The notes under the pieces: model-generated | Told to the model about the DNA's origin: nothing | Seen by the model: the letters and a program-made list of their open reading frames with translations, nothing else | Database searches by the model: none | Made by a program: the position numbers and the translations under genes | Part shown: one piece after another, positions 1 through 8,495 of the stretch | Position numbering within the stretch: position 1 is the first letter of the stretch | Layout: every line of letters begins with the position of its first letter | Assembly (NCBI RefSeq): GCF_002277955.1 | Contig: NZ_CP018477.1 | Location: 3,555,206-3,619,205, forward strand | Length of the DNA: 64,000 nt | Origin: Thermogutta terrifontis | GTDB taxonomy: Bacteria > Planctomycetota > Planctomycetia > Pirellulales > Thermoguttaceae | Direction of reading: 5' to 3'

Positions 1-1
1 G

Positions 2-76
2 AACGGTGTCTGCTTCCAGGTGGTTTTTTCAGGAAAAGCAGGCACCGATCAAGAACCATTGCCGGAGCTGAAATGA
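2..76 (+). CDS. 3' end of an unidentified gene (cut by window edge)
   Basis: An open frame enters from the left edge and stops with TGA at 74-76, giving about 24 C-terminal residues that end in LPELK. A strong intrinsic terminator begins seven bases after the stop, which is what marks this as a true gene end rather than chance. Too little of the protein is visible to name it. Confidence 0.45.
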   Translation, partial: NGVCFQVVFSGKAGTDQEPLPELK

Positions 77-82
77 GAGTCC

Positions 83-115
83 GAGACGGGAGTGCTGTCT
101 CCCGTCTCATTTTTT
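83..115 (+). terminator. Rho-independent terminator
   Basis: A perfect 10-bp stem (GAGACGGGAG at 83-92 pairing with CTCCCGTCTC at 99-108) with a 6-base loop is followed by A and six T. It lies just after the stop codon of the gene entering from the left. Confidence 0.9.
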
Positions 116-435
116 ATTGAGTTAAGCCTTGCGTAAGAGAACCGGCAGCCAACCGGGACAAAGGACCGGGCAATTGGCTTAGGTGGGACTTCAAGCGGGA
201 TAGGACGAGCGCGGCCCAACTCTCGAGAAAAGGGACCTGCTGGTCAGGTCCACATTGCCGGATTGGGTCGTCGAGACGCGAGCACCCGCCAGGACCGAAG
301 CTTTTCCCGTCGGGAAAAAACTTCTTACTTTCTCCACACTCTTCGAGAAACCCTCTATTCGAACTCCGTGCAGGCCGTTATCCAGGAGCGGATGTCAGAG
401 CCAGCAGCGAAGCGAACTCCTCCGCGCCAGGCAGC
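116..435. other. Gap without a gene, with one hairpin repeat
   Basis: No convincing coding frame is seen. The only distinct element is the hairpin at 233-251, described separately. The rest looks like ordinary spacer between the terminator and the end of rimI. Confidence 0.5.
233..251. repeat. Isolated copy of the dispersed 7-5-7 hairpin
   Basis: GGACCTG, five-base loop CTGGT, then CAGGTCC: a perfect 7-bp inverted repeat. It belongs to the same family as the array at 23045-23307 and the pair at 59483-59536, which have the same geometry and a CTTGT-like loop or its reverse complement. Confidence 0.7.
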
Positions 436-951
436 TCATGCCAGATAACGTGCGATCCGATTTTTGGTTTGGCACGAGGGAACCTGCGGGATCTGGTACG
501 CCATCTGGTAGGCGTCCTCGACGGTGTCTGCGTAAAAGTTTCGCAGAATCCTGCACGCCCGGAAACCGAGCGATCGGAAGAAAAGCTGAGCAACGAGATT
601 TGTTTCGCGAACCTCAAGCAGAATCTGATGCCGCCGATGTGGCGACAGCTTGTTGATCAATCGCTCCACGAGCGCGCGACCGATTCCTCTTCGTCTCCAG
701 GCAGGGTCTACAGCCAGCGTCAGCACACGGAAATGATGAGGAGCCATCTCGTAGATCATGTAGCCGACGACCTGATTCTGGACCTCGGCCACAACGGCGA
801 TGCAATGAGGCTGATGAGTACAGGAAAGAAAATCCGATTTCGTCCAGGGGAACTCGAAGCTTTCCTCCTCGATCTTAAGAACAGTCGGTAAATCCTCCTT
901 CAACATCCAGCGAATGACAGGTCGAGTCGCCACGTCGAAATCAGTACTCAT
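436..951 (-). CDS. rimI: RimI-like protein N-acetyltransferase (GNAT)
   Basis: A 171-residue GNAT-fold acetyltransferase. RimI acetylates the N-terminal alanine of ribosomal protein S18 using acetyl-CoA. The acetyl-CoA pyrophosphate loop is visible as RRRGIGRAL (residues 86-94). It follows the beta4 strand VLTLAVDP and precedes LLEVRETN, where Glu113 sits at the place of the RimI catalytic Glu. The conserved N-terminal ExxSFxxPW pattern (residues 29-36) is typical of RimI and helps separate it from other GNATs. The start ATG at 951 has an AAGGA about 8 bases upstream. The last 20 residues extend slightly past the core fold. The gene stands alone, with the sigma factor gene upstream on the same strand about 190 bases away. 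The substrate is inferred from family resemblance only. Confidence 0.8.
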   Translation of the reverse strand: MSTDFDVATRPVIRWMLKEDLPTVLKIEEESFEFPWTKSDFLSCTHQPHCIAVVAEVQNQVVGYMIYEMAPHHFRVLTLAVDPAWRRRGIGRALVERLINKLSPHRRHQILLEVRETNLVAQLFFRSLGFRACRILRNFYADTVEDAYQMAYQIPQVPSCQTKNRIARYLA

Positions 952-1144
952 GGCAAACGTTCCTTGTCAGCCAGAGTCAGGGGAGAAAGGAAGAACTGTC
1001 CCTCTGCCGCCTTCCGCGACTGCCCTCCGTCATGCGTCACAGCTGAATAGACTATCAGAAATCAAATTGGCTGCCAAGAGAGCTTTTTTCGATTGGGAAA
1101 TTTCGACATATTGCAGAAGGTTTGAGGAGAAAATAGCCTGCGCT

Positions 1145-1747
1145 TCAGCCCCAAGAAAACCCTGCCAAACTTCGCAGTTTTTTGCGCAAGCGACTCAACC
1201 GGGCCCGCAACGGTCCCGGCTTGCAGCCAAGTTTACGTGCGATCTCCACAATCGGTAATCCTTCCAGTTGCATCCGGAACAAGTCGCGTTCCTCAGGAGT
1301 CAACTTATCCAGCAATTGGGTCAAAAGCTCTTCATTCTCCCACTGTTCGGCTGGTGCCTCGGGCGCCGACCACCGCGTCTGCTCGAGCGTGTCCTCTCCC
1401 AAACGAACCACGGGTTGCCGCCGCTGACGACGCCAGTACAGTGCCACCTTCCGTCGAATGACAGTGGCTGCCAGAGCGACGAGCTGCTCGGGCGAATCCA
1501 AATCGTACAATCCCGCTCGCAGGCCCGGGATCAACATCCGCTTCATTGACTGGACAAGGTCCAGGGTATCTACCTGGGAGCGAAGCAGCGGCCCGAGGGC
1601 CACACGCGCGATGATGTGGAACTTCGGCTCGCAGTATTCGAGAAGTTTGGCGAGGGCTTCGTCGTCTCCGTCGGCTGCCCGCTCCACCCAATCACGAAAG
1701 GGCGAGCGGGGGCTGGGTGACGATGCATGAGAAATCACATCTGCCAT
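1145..1747 (-). CDS. ECF-type RNA polymerase sigma factor
   Basis: About 200 residues from the ATG at 1747. A longer in-frame start at 1837 would add 30 residues not expected in the family. A sigma region 2-like helical segment (residues 18-75, containing DLVQSM) is followed by a basic linker (YWRRQRR). Region 4 lies at the C-terminus: LTPEERDLFRMQLEG, then the helix-turn-helix IVEIARKLGCKPGPLRARLSRLRKKL. The arrangement fits the short planctomycete sigma-70/ECF families that direct polymerase to specific promoters. No anti-sigma gene or kinase is adjacent. The gene is divergent from the ABC transporter pair at 2010-3799, so the 260-base space between them may hold promoters for both. Its target regulon cannot be read from the sequence. 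Confidence 0.8.
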   Translation of the reverse strand: MADVISHASSPSPRSPFRDWVERAADGDDEALAKLLEYCEPKFHIIARVALGPLLRSQVDTLDLVQSMKRMLIPGLRAGLYDLDSPEQLVALAATVIRRKVALYWRRQRRQPVVRLGEDTLEQTRWSAPEAPAEQWENEELLTQLLDKLTPEERDLFRMQLEGLPIVEIARKLGCKPGPLRARLSRLRKKLRSLAGFSWG

Positions 1748-2009
1748 AGCCGAGGATTCCGACGCTCGCATACCGAGCACGCAGAGGTCAACAACCACCC
1801 ACGCATTCCCGCTTTCGACCGAGCACAAAAACAACATCGAGCGAGCCTCGCGCCCGCCAGTTCTATTATAATCGAAATGTCACAACTTCCCGCAACTGTG
1901 GGGTTGCGCTGGCCAAAACTTCCACAAGCGGCCACCGTATCATCGGTCTGTGTTTCAGTCTTTGGAATTCGAGCGAGTTTTTCGAGGCGTCATTTCCCTG
2001 AGTTTGAGC

Positions 2010-2801
2010 ATGGCAATTCTGGCAGTCCGCAGGCTTTCCTTCGCGATTGCGGGACAAACAATCCTTGAAAATGTCTCCTTCGAACTTGATCGGGGTGAGT
2101 TTGTTGCCATTGTCGGACCAAATGGAGCGGGCAAAACGACGCTCCTGCGGTGCTTGGCCCTCGTTTATCGCAATTGGCAGGGGGAAATCCTTTGGCTGGG
2201 CCGACCCGCGAAAAGCGTGGGCCAACGGGAATGGGCAAGATTCGTCGCTTATTTGCCCCAGGAGGAACGGGTTGACATCCCGTATACAGTGGAGGATTTC
2301 GTCCTCATGGGGCGCTATCCGCACGGCAGCCCCTTTTCACCACCCTCTTCCCAGGACATCGAGGCAGTTCGCGAAGCCCTGGAATTAACAGGCACATGGA
2401 GTTTTCGGCATCGCGTCGTGCGAACTCTCAGCGGCGGGGAACGGCAGCGGGTCATGCTGGCCGCTGTTCTTGCGCAGCAGACCCCGGTCCTGCTCCTCGA
2501 TGAGGCCACCACCTTCCTGGATTTCCGCCACCGCGAAGAAGTCCAACGCCTTTTGGAAAAGATCAACACCCAGCGGCAGGTGGCCATCCTTGCGGTCACA
2601 CACGATGTCAACACGGCCGCACTCTTCAGTCACCGGATTGTGGCCCTGCGCGATGGTCAAGTTATATTTGACGGCCCACCGGCAACCTTTATGCAGGAAT
2701 CGATCTTGCAAAAGGTCTTCGGTTTTCGCCCGCTGCTGGTGGCTCATCCTCACTTAGGCATTCCTGTGATAGTTCCCACGCGGGGCGGAGGCGAGTCGTG
2801 A
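2010..2801 (+). CDS. ABC transporter ATPase, FecE/BtuD type
   Basis: A 263-residue ATP-binding subunit of an importer for iron chelates, haem or cobalamin. Walker A is GPNGAGKTT (residues 36-44), the signature is LSGGERQR (from residue 140), Walker B is LLLDEATT with Asp164-Glu165, and the switch His is in THD (AILAVTHDVNTAA). The order of motifs and the C-terminal FxxGPP segment fit the FepC/BtuD/HmuV group. The ATG at 2010 starts exactly at the first strand of the nucleotide-binding fold; an upstream GTG at 1950 would add 20 non-conserved residues. The stop overlaps the GTG start of the permease gene by four bases, so the two are translationally coupled. No substrate-binding protein or TonB receptor is next to it. 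The substrate is unknown; corrinoid is plausible because a cobalamin adenosyltransferase is encoded at 52.1 kb. Confidence 0.9.
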   Translation: MAILAVRRLSFAIAGQTILENVSFELDRGEFVAIVGPNGAGKTTLLRCLALVYRNWQGEILWLGRPAKSVGQREWARFVAYLPQEERVDIPYTVEDFVLMGRYPHGSPFSPPSSQDIEAVREALELTGTWSFRHRVVRTLSGGERQRVMLAAVLAQQTPVLLLDEATTFLDFRHREEVQRLLEKINTQRQVAILAVTHDVNTAALFSHRIVALRDGQVIFDGPPATFMQESILQKVFGFRPLLVAHPHLGIPVIVPTRGGGES

Positions 2802-3799
2802 AGCCGGGCCGATCTGCGCTTGTGATCATTGCCCTGGGAACACTGGTGGTGCTCAGCGTTGCGCCGCTGGCAGGCCCTCGGTGGATCGATCCCTGCATCC
2901 TCTGGAAAGGAGAAAATCCGCTGGAGGCAAGAATCCTGTGGGATATTCGCATCCCCAGAGTGCTGGTGGGTTTTCTTGCCGGGATGGGGCTCGCTGTAGG
3001 GGGCACAGCCTATCAGGCCATGTTTCGCAATCCGCTGGCAAGCCCTTTCACGCTGGGGTTGGCAAGTGGGGCCTCACTGGGCGCGGTTCTGGCCATCCAT
3101 CTCGGTTGGACCAAATTGTTATGGGGCACACCTGCCGTCACCCTCTGTGCGTTGATGGGCGCCGGTACGACTCTGGTTGTCGTTTACGGCCTGACTCGAC
3201 TGCGGGCAGAGCTTTCCGTCGCCACCATGCTGCTGGCCGGTGTTGCCATGAGCTTCCTGAATACCAGTTTAATTCTGATGCTTCAATATGCTGTCGATCC
3301 CGTGCGGGCATTCCATGCTTTTCGCTGGATGCTGGGTGGATTGGAAGGAACGCTGGGTTACCGAGACGTCCTGTGGCTGGCACCTGTGGTCGTGGCGGGG
3401 AGCTTCATTCTGTGGGTCTTGCGACGGGAGCTCAACCTTCTTTCACTGGGCGACGAATGGGCGGCGGCCCGGGGCGTTTCCCTGCCGACGGTAAAGACAT
3501 TGATTCTCTTTGTCACCGGTTTGATGGTGGCCTCCATCGTGGCGCATTGTGGACCGATTGGCTTTGTGTGCCTTATTGCCCCGCACATCAGCCGCCAGCT
3601 TGTGGGACCACAGCACACCCGGCTTGTACCTGCCGCCGCACTGCTCGGCGGGGCGTTTTTGGTGATCAGTGACACGGTGGCCCGAACCATCCTCGCTCCC
3701 GCGGAAATCCCCGTTGGTGTGATCACCGCGATTCTCGGTGGTCCGTTTTTCCTCTGGCTGCTTCTGACGCGCCCGCTTTCGTGGGAATGGGTACCATAA
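2798..3799 (+). CDS. FecCD/BtuC-family ABC permease
   Basis: A 333-residue inner-membrane permease with about ten hydrophobic segments and the hallmarks of the FecCD family: WDIRIPRVLVGFLAGMGLAVGG near residues 46-70, the AMFRNPLASPFTLGLASGASLGA loop after it, and the coupling-helix/C-terminal region GPIGFVCLIAPHISRQLVGPQH followed by EIPVGVITAILGGPFFLWLL. It forms the transmembrane channel that the upstream ATPase drives. It starts with GTG overlapping the ATPase stop (GTGA). Only one permease gene is present, so it should homodimerise as BtuC does. The 155 bases after the gene show no clear terminator. Confidence 0.9.
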   Translation: MKPGRSALVIIALGTLVVLSVAPLAGPRWIDPCILWKGENPLEARILWDIRIPRVLVGFLAGMGLAVGGTAYQAMFRNPLASPFTLGLASGASLGAVLAIHLGWTKLLWGTPAVTLCALMGAGTTLVVVYGLTRLRAELSVATMLLAGVAMSFLNTSLILMLQYAVDPVRAFHAFRWMLGGLEGTLGYRDVLWLAPVVVAGSFILWVLRRELNLLSLGDEWAAARGVSLPTVKTLILFVTGLMVASIVAHCGPIGFVCLIAPHISRQLVGPQHTRLVPAAALLGGAFLVISDTVARTILAPAEIPVGVITAILGGPFFLWLLLTRPLSWEWVP

Positions 3800-3954
3800 G
3801 AGTTCACGGCCGCCCATGAGTGTCTTTTTCCGGCCTGTCGTTGTAAAATGCCTAACGGTCTTCCCAATGGCATACTAGCAGTGCGTTGGTCGTTCGAGTG
3901 TGCTGGTTTAGTGACGGGTAAAACTCATTTCCTAACAGAGAAAGGGTGCTTGCA

Positions 3955-4959
3955 ATGGAGATGCGCTTTCTTGGTGGCACGGGTGTACGGGTCTCGGTGC
4001 TGTGTCTCGGAACCATGACCTTCGGCAAGAACCAGTGGCAGATGGGTAACATGACCTTGCCGGAGGTCAAGGAGGCAATCAAACTCTGCCTCGATGCCGG
4101 CGTCAACTTCATTGATACCGCTGACGTGTACTCCTATGGGGAATCAGAAGATCTCCTCGGGCAGGCCATCCAGGGTATTCGCAAGGACCTCATCATTGCC
4201 ACCAAAGTCCGCATGCGGATGAGCGATAAACCGAACGACATCGGTCTTTCTCGCCATCACATCCTGGAGTCGTGCGATGCCAGTCTCAAACGGCTCCGCA
4301 CCGATTATATCGATCTGTATCAGGTCCACATTTGGGATCCGGTCACGCCGCTGGAAGAGACGTTGCGGGCGCTGGACGACCTGGTCCGCTGGGGAAAGGT
4401 TCGCTACATCGGTGTCTCCAACTACGCTGCGTGGCAGATCATGAAAGCGCTGTGGGTGTCCGACAGGCACGGATGGGTACGCTTTCAATCGCTCCAAGCG
4501 CTGTACAATCTGGCGATCCGCGATATCGAAGTGGAACTGGTCCCTCTGTGCCAGGACCAGAACCTGGGCATTCTGCCCTGGAGTCCCCTGGCGTTTGGGC
4601 TGCTAAGCGGCAAATACCGGCGGAATGCTCCCATGCCTCAGGGGACGCGGATGCAGGGGCCACTCAAGGATTTTCTGCCCACTGATTGGGACCGTGTTTA
4701 CAACATCGTCGATGTGCTCGACGAAATCGCCAAGGGACATGGGGTGCCGGTAGCGGCGGTGGCTCTGGCCTGGTTAATCCAGAAGCCCGCTGTCACCTCG
4801 GTGATTATTGGTGCCCGTACCTTGGATCAACTGCGTGAAAACCTCAAAGCGGCCGAGGTCAAGCTCTCTCAAGAAGAGATGAAACGACTCGATGAAGTCA
4901 GTGCTCGGCCGATGCCGTACCCCCAGTGGATGATCGCCACAGTGGGGCAAGACAGATAA
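3955..4959 (+). CDS. Aldo/keto reductase
   Basis: A 334-residue TIM-barrel NADPH-dependent oxidoreductase of the AKR superfamily (YajO/Tas/PdxI-like group). The catalytic tetrad can be read: Asp in NFIDTADVYSYGESE, Tyr in the same segment, Lys in IIATKVRMR, and His in DLYQVHIWDP. The C-terminal NADP-binding signature SVIIGARTLDQLRENL is complete. ATG 3955 is preferred because an AAAGGG lies 8 bases upstream; a GTG at 3946 is also in frame. The gene is about 75 bases upstream of the glycosidase at 5035, and the two could be co-transcribed. The physiological substrate (sugar aldehyde or ketone) is unknown. Confidence 0.88.
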   Translation: MEMRFLGGTGVRVSVLCLGTMTFGKNQWQMGNMTLPEVKEAIKLCLDAGVNFIDTADVYSYGESEDLLGQAIQGIRKDLIIATKVRMRMSDKPNDIGLSRHHILESCDASLKRLRTDYIDLYQVHIWDPVTPLEETLRALDDLVRWGKVRYIGVSNYAAWQIMKALWVSDRHGWVRFQSLQALYNLAIRDIEVELVPLCQDQNLGILPWSPLAFGLLSGKYRRNAPMPQGTRMQGPLKDFLPTDWDRVYNIVDVLDEIAKGHGVPVAAVALAWLIQKPAVTSVIIGARTLDQLRENLKAAEVKLSQEEMKRLDEVSARPMPYPQWMIATVGQDR

Positions 4960-5034
4960 GCGATGGCGGTCTTCGGACGCAGCTATTGCCCAGCCTCGTT
5001 GCCAAGAGCGAAGACATTTTCTGGAGGTGAAGCC

Positions 5035-7305
5035 GTGCGGGACCATGATTGCGCAAGCCGCGTCGCGGTGCTCGACCGTTCAAACCAACGGTGTTCCACC
5101 CCAGTGATCCTGCCCCTGGTGATTGCGCTGGCTGTACTTCACACACAGGGGAGCCGGTGGGCAGAAAGCAGCGAGGCTCGCATCACCCAATCGCCGCAAC
5201 TTCGCTGGCTCACCCAGGACGTCAGGCGATGGCAAAAGGTGGAAGGGATCATCGATTGGCCAAAAACCTACGTCAATCCGTTCGATCCAGAAGAGGTGAC
5301 CGTTGATGTGTTGATCACCACGCCGGATGGTCGGCAACTTGTGCAGCCAGCCTTCTGGATGGAGGATTACGCCTGGCGGCAAATGGGAAGGCAGCAGGGC
5401 GGCGAGTGGTTCTACCCCCAGGGCCGGGCGGGTTGGCGCGTCCGCTTCACCCCTACACAGCCTGGACAGTACACGGCCGTTGTGAGAGTGAAAGACGCCG
5501 CTGGCCAGGCCGACTCTTCTCCCGTCTCGTTCACCTGCGCGGACGGGCCTGGGCATGGATTCCTTCGCGTTTCCCGGATAGACCCGCGCTTCCTGGCTTT
5601 TGACGACGGCACGCCGTTCTTTGCGATCGGCCAGAACCTCGCCTTCATTGGCAGCAGCAGCCAGTACTTCACGCTGAGTGGTGCGATTGAAGCATTCCAC
5701 AAATTGGCAACGCAAGGGGCCAACTATCTCCGCATCTGGACGTGTTGTGAAGATTGGGCGCTGTGCATTGAAGGGAGAAAAAGTGCCTGGGGCCGATCCT
5801 GGGCCTGGCGTCCGCCATGGATCGATCGTCCCGCGGACATTCCACCGCCTTCCTTCGCTGCCTCCAGCATTTTCGCAGGGGTACGGGGGGACAAGCTCAT
5901 CCCCATCACAGAAAAATCGCTGCAGCCCGATCCTTCCCACCGCGTGGCAGTTTTACCTAACACGCGCTACCGTCTCTCCCTTGCGGTGTGGTCTTCCCGG
6001 CCAGGTGTCACGCTCACCGTTCGCATTTTTGGTCGCGAGGTTCCGTTTTCCATCCCGGAAGGCGACACAGGAAAATGGACAATTCTCACCGCGGACGTCA
6101 TCTCCCCGGTTGATGCAGTGTGGCTGGGGCCGGTGGAGTTGGCGCTCAGTGGTACGTCGGGCATGCAATCCGCGGCTGTCTACCTGGCGGGGGTTTCGCT
6201 TCGTGATCCCGCAACAGACCGAGAACTTTTATGGGAAGCGGAACCGGGCCGTCCCGTTCTCGGTCGGTACAACCCGGTCGATGCCTTCATGCTCGATCAA
6301 CTCCTCGCGGCGGCCGAAAAGGAGGGCCTTTATTTGCAACTTTGCCTGTTGACTCGGGACCTCTACATGCACCGACTGCAGGACCCCTCGTCTCCTGAAT
6401 ACGCGGAGGCCATCGCCGACGCGAAGAGAACCTTCCGCTACGCAGTGGCCCGCTGGGGCTACTCGCCGCATGTCGCGGCGTGGGAGTACTGGAACGAAAT
6501 GGATCCCAATTTGCCCACTGACCGCTTTTATGAAGAGTTGGGCCAGTATTTGGATGAGATTGATCCCTATCATCACCTCCGGACCACGAGTACCTGGGGG
6601 CCATCACCCAAAGATTGCCGCCATCCACATCTCGAGATGGCGGAGGTCCACTATTACCTTCGTCCTGTGGACCGGGGAAGAATCCGTGACGAGGTAGCCG
6701 CTGTCATCGATCGCACGGCGTTTCTCAGAGAGCACGCTCCGAGCAAGCCGGCCATCATCGGAGAATTTGGTCTGGCCGACGACAAATGGCGTGAAGACCC
6801 TCAGATGCCCCAGGACACGGAACTTATTCACTTCCACAACTCGCTATGGGCCTCGCTGTTGTCTGGTCTTTCAGGAACCACGCTGTTCTGGTGGTGGGAC
6901 CAGCTCGACCGGATGAATGTCTATCCCCACTACGCACCAGTCGCTCGATTTGCCCAGGAAATCCGGTTTGGCAGGGAAGAACTTCGTGCGGTCGTGTGGG
7001 AAGATGAACGGTCAGGAATCCGTGTCATGGGATTGCTGGGGCAACGGACGAGCGCTTTCTGGCTCATCCGCTCCAACGGGACCTGGCTGAGCCGCGTTCG
7101 GGGTGAGGCCCCACCTCGAAAGGAACCAGCAGACGTTTCGCTTCCCGGCCTGGCTCCTGGAAAATACCGTGTGACGTGGTGGGATCCTTGGTTGGGTCAG
7201 CCCGGCGAAACCGGCACGATCACCATTTCAACTGCCCAAAACCAGGTGTGGACACCCGCGTTTGAGCGGGATATTGCCGTGGTGGTTCACGTTGGAGAGG
7301 AATAG
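5035..7305 (+). CDS. Exported cellulase-like glycoside hydrolase with DUF5060-like N-domain
   Basis: About 756 residues from the GTG at 5035, chosen because GGAGGTG lies 5 bases upstream; earlier in-frame codons lack a site. A hydrophobic stretch near residues 24-40 suggests export. Next comes an immunoglobulin-like DUF5060-type domain (WQKVEGIIDWP ... NPFDPEEVTVDV ... FWMEDY), then a TIM-barrel (GH5/GHA clan) catalytic region interrupted by a carbohydrate-binding-like insert around residues 280-400. The proposed acid/base is Glu488 in WEYWNEMDP and the nucleophile Glu577 in IIGEFG. FWWWDQLD follows as the last barrel strand. The C-terminal beta-domain ends in a YRVTWWDPWLGQ motif. The polysaccharide cleaved cannot be told from sequence; the exact GH family is uncertain. 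Confidence 0.8.
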   Translation: MRDHDCASRVAVLDRSNQRCSTPVILPLVIALAVLHTQGSRWAESSEARITQSPQLRWLTQDVRRWQKVEGIIDWPKTYVNPFDPEEVTVDVLITTPDGRQLVQPAFWMEDYAWRQMGRQQGGEWFYPQGRAGWRVRFTPTQPGQYTAVVRVKDAAGQADSSPVSFTCADGPGHGFLRVSRIDPRFLAFDDGTPFFAIGQNLAFIGSSSQYFTLSGAIEAFHKLATQGANYLRIWTCCEDWALCIEGRKSAWGRSWAWRPPWIDRPADIPPPSFAASSIFAGVRGDKLIPITEKSLQPDPSHRVAVLPNTRYRLSLAVWSSRPGVTLTVRIFGREVPFSIPEGDTGKWTILTADVISPVDAVWLGPVELALSGTSGMQSAAVYLAGVSLRDPATDRELLWEAEPGRPVLGRYNPVDAFMLDQLLAAAEKEGLYLQLCLLTRDLYMHRLQDPSSPEYAEAIADAKRTFRYAVARWGYSPHVAAWEYWNEMDPNLPTDRFYEELGQYLDEIDPYHHLRTTSTWGPSPKDCRHPHLEMAEVHYYLRPVDRGRIRDEVAAVIDRTAFLREHAPSKPAIIGEFGLADDKWREDPQMPQDTELIHFHNSLWASLLSGLSGTTLFWWWDQLDRMNVYPHYAPVARFAQEIRFGREELRAVVWEDERSGIRVMGLLGQRTSAFWLIRSNGTWLSRVRGEAPPRKEPADVSLPGLAPGKYRVTWWDPWLGQPGETGTITISTAQNQVWTPAFERDIAVVVHVGEE

Positions 7306-7337
7306 CGGGTGAAACCGCCCGGTCGTCGTCCGCCGGG

Positions 7338-8495
7338 TCATCGCCGCACATAGTCTGCCGCAAAAGATCGCTTGGGTACTTCGACCGGCTGTGGCTGGAT
7401 GTCGAACGGAATGCCGATCAGCGTCTTGGGTTTGTACCCAAGTGTGGGCATCCCGGGCACTGGTGGCGCGGGATCGGCTTTGAAGGTATCAATGATCGCC
7501 ACAATCCGGGGATCGAGCTCGATTTTTCCGTCCGGGCGACGCACGCCGAGGCTGTCAAAACTTCCCACCGTGACAATGCTGGCACCACGGTCGTGGAACT
7601 CGTAGGCCTCGTACCCTTTTTCGCGGAGGGCCAAGGTCAGCTCATGGGCCTTTCGTGCGGCCTCGGCGAGGCTGCCCCGGAACTGCTTCTCTCCCCGCTC
7701 GATGGCTCGGATCTCTTTCTGGTCGATGATCACCTCTCCGGTGAAGTGCGCCACCTGAACGGAATACCGTCCCGGACAGTTCAAAAGATTGTATTCATAC
7801 CCTTCGTTGAGCGCGAGGATGAACTTGTCCACTCCCTTGGGAGCAAAGTATTCATCCGGAAGAAGTGGATTGGTTGTAAGAAAAGCGTGTCCCATCGGGC
7901 CTTTCTGTTTCTTCTCGTTGTCGTCGGAAAGGAGCGATTGCTGAATCGTGCGGAGCGCGGCGAATGTTCGATTGGTCGGCTTTTCCGGTCTAGGTTCGAG
8001 CGCGTTCGGGCGGAAATACTTGATTTTCTGCAGCAGTTCCTGCGCACGCGGATCGTCCACGGACGGAAAATCCCCCACGAGAACAGCAACCTCGCGGACT
8101 TGCTCGCCCTGCTGATAGCGAAATTTTTTCCTGCCATTGAGATCGTCGGTCTTCAATTCGAACGTTTTTTCGTACATGTAGGCAGGGAGTTTGTACCTCC
8201 GGCGAAGCTCCAGTACCAGTTCCCGTGCTTGATCCAGGGCGTGGTCTCCGGAAAAACTGCAGGCCATGATCATCCACGGCCCGTTGTTCTCGGTTACCCA
8301 GTACTCCTTGTTTGGGTCTGCTTCCACGTTTGAGGTTGTGAATAACCGCGGGAAAGGCACCGTTGCCCAAACCGAGGAACCAGATACCCACAACCCTCCG
8401 ACCGCAACCATCACGGGCAGCCAAACAAAAACGCGAGCGCGTTCTGCCCAGGCGTGGTGCAGACGGACCGACAAGACTTCCTTGGAGTGCACCAT
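7338..8495 (-). CDS. Envelope protein with SPOR-like repeats, function unknown
   Basis: A 385-residue protein with a transmembrane or signal segment at residues 22-45 (VFVWLPVMVAVGGLWVSGSSVWA). It is convergent with the glycosidase gene and starts 8 bases after a GGAGG. The exported part contains two SPOR-like units: an aromatic-rich beta strand (GPWMIMACSFSG; YSVQVAHFTG) is followed by a helix with ALDQARELVLELR or AARKAHELTLALREKGY and then a YEAYEFHDRGASIVTVGSF strand. SPOR domains bind denuded peptidoglycan glycan strands. The C-terminus holds a Pro-rich tail with FDIQPQPVEVPKRSF. I do not recognise a named family. The SPOR relation is a by-eye inference. Confidence 0.55.
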   Translation of the reverse strand: MVHSKEVLSVRLHHAWAERARVFVWLPVMVAVGGLWVSGSSVWATVPFPRLFTTSNVEADPNKEYWVTENNGPWMIMACSFSGDHALDQARELVLELRRRYKLPAYMYEKTFELKTDDLNGRKKFRYQQGEQVREVAVLVGDFPSVDDPRAQELLQKIKYFRPNALEPRPEKPTNRTFAALRTIQQSLLSDDNEKKQKGPMGHAFLTTNPLLPDEYFAPKGVDKFILALNEGYEYNLLNCPGRYSVQVAHFTGEVIIDQKEIRAIERGEKQFRGSLAEAARKAHELTLALREKGYEAYEFHDRGASIVTVGSFDSLGVRRPDGKIELDPRIVAIIDTFKADPAPPVPGMPTLGYKPKTLIGIPFDIQPQPVEVPKRSFAADYVRR

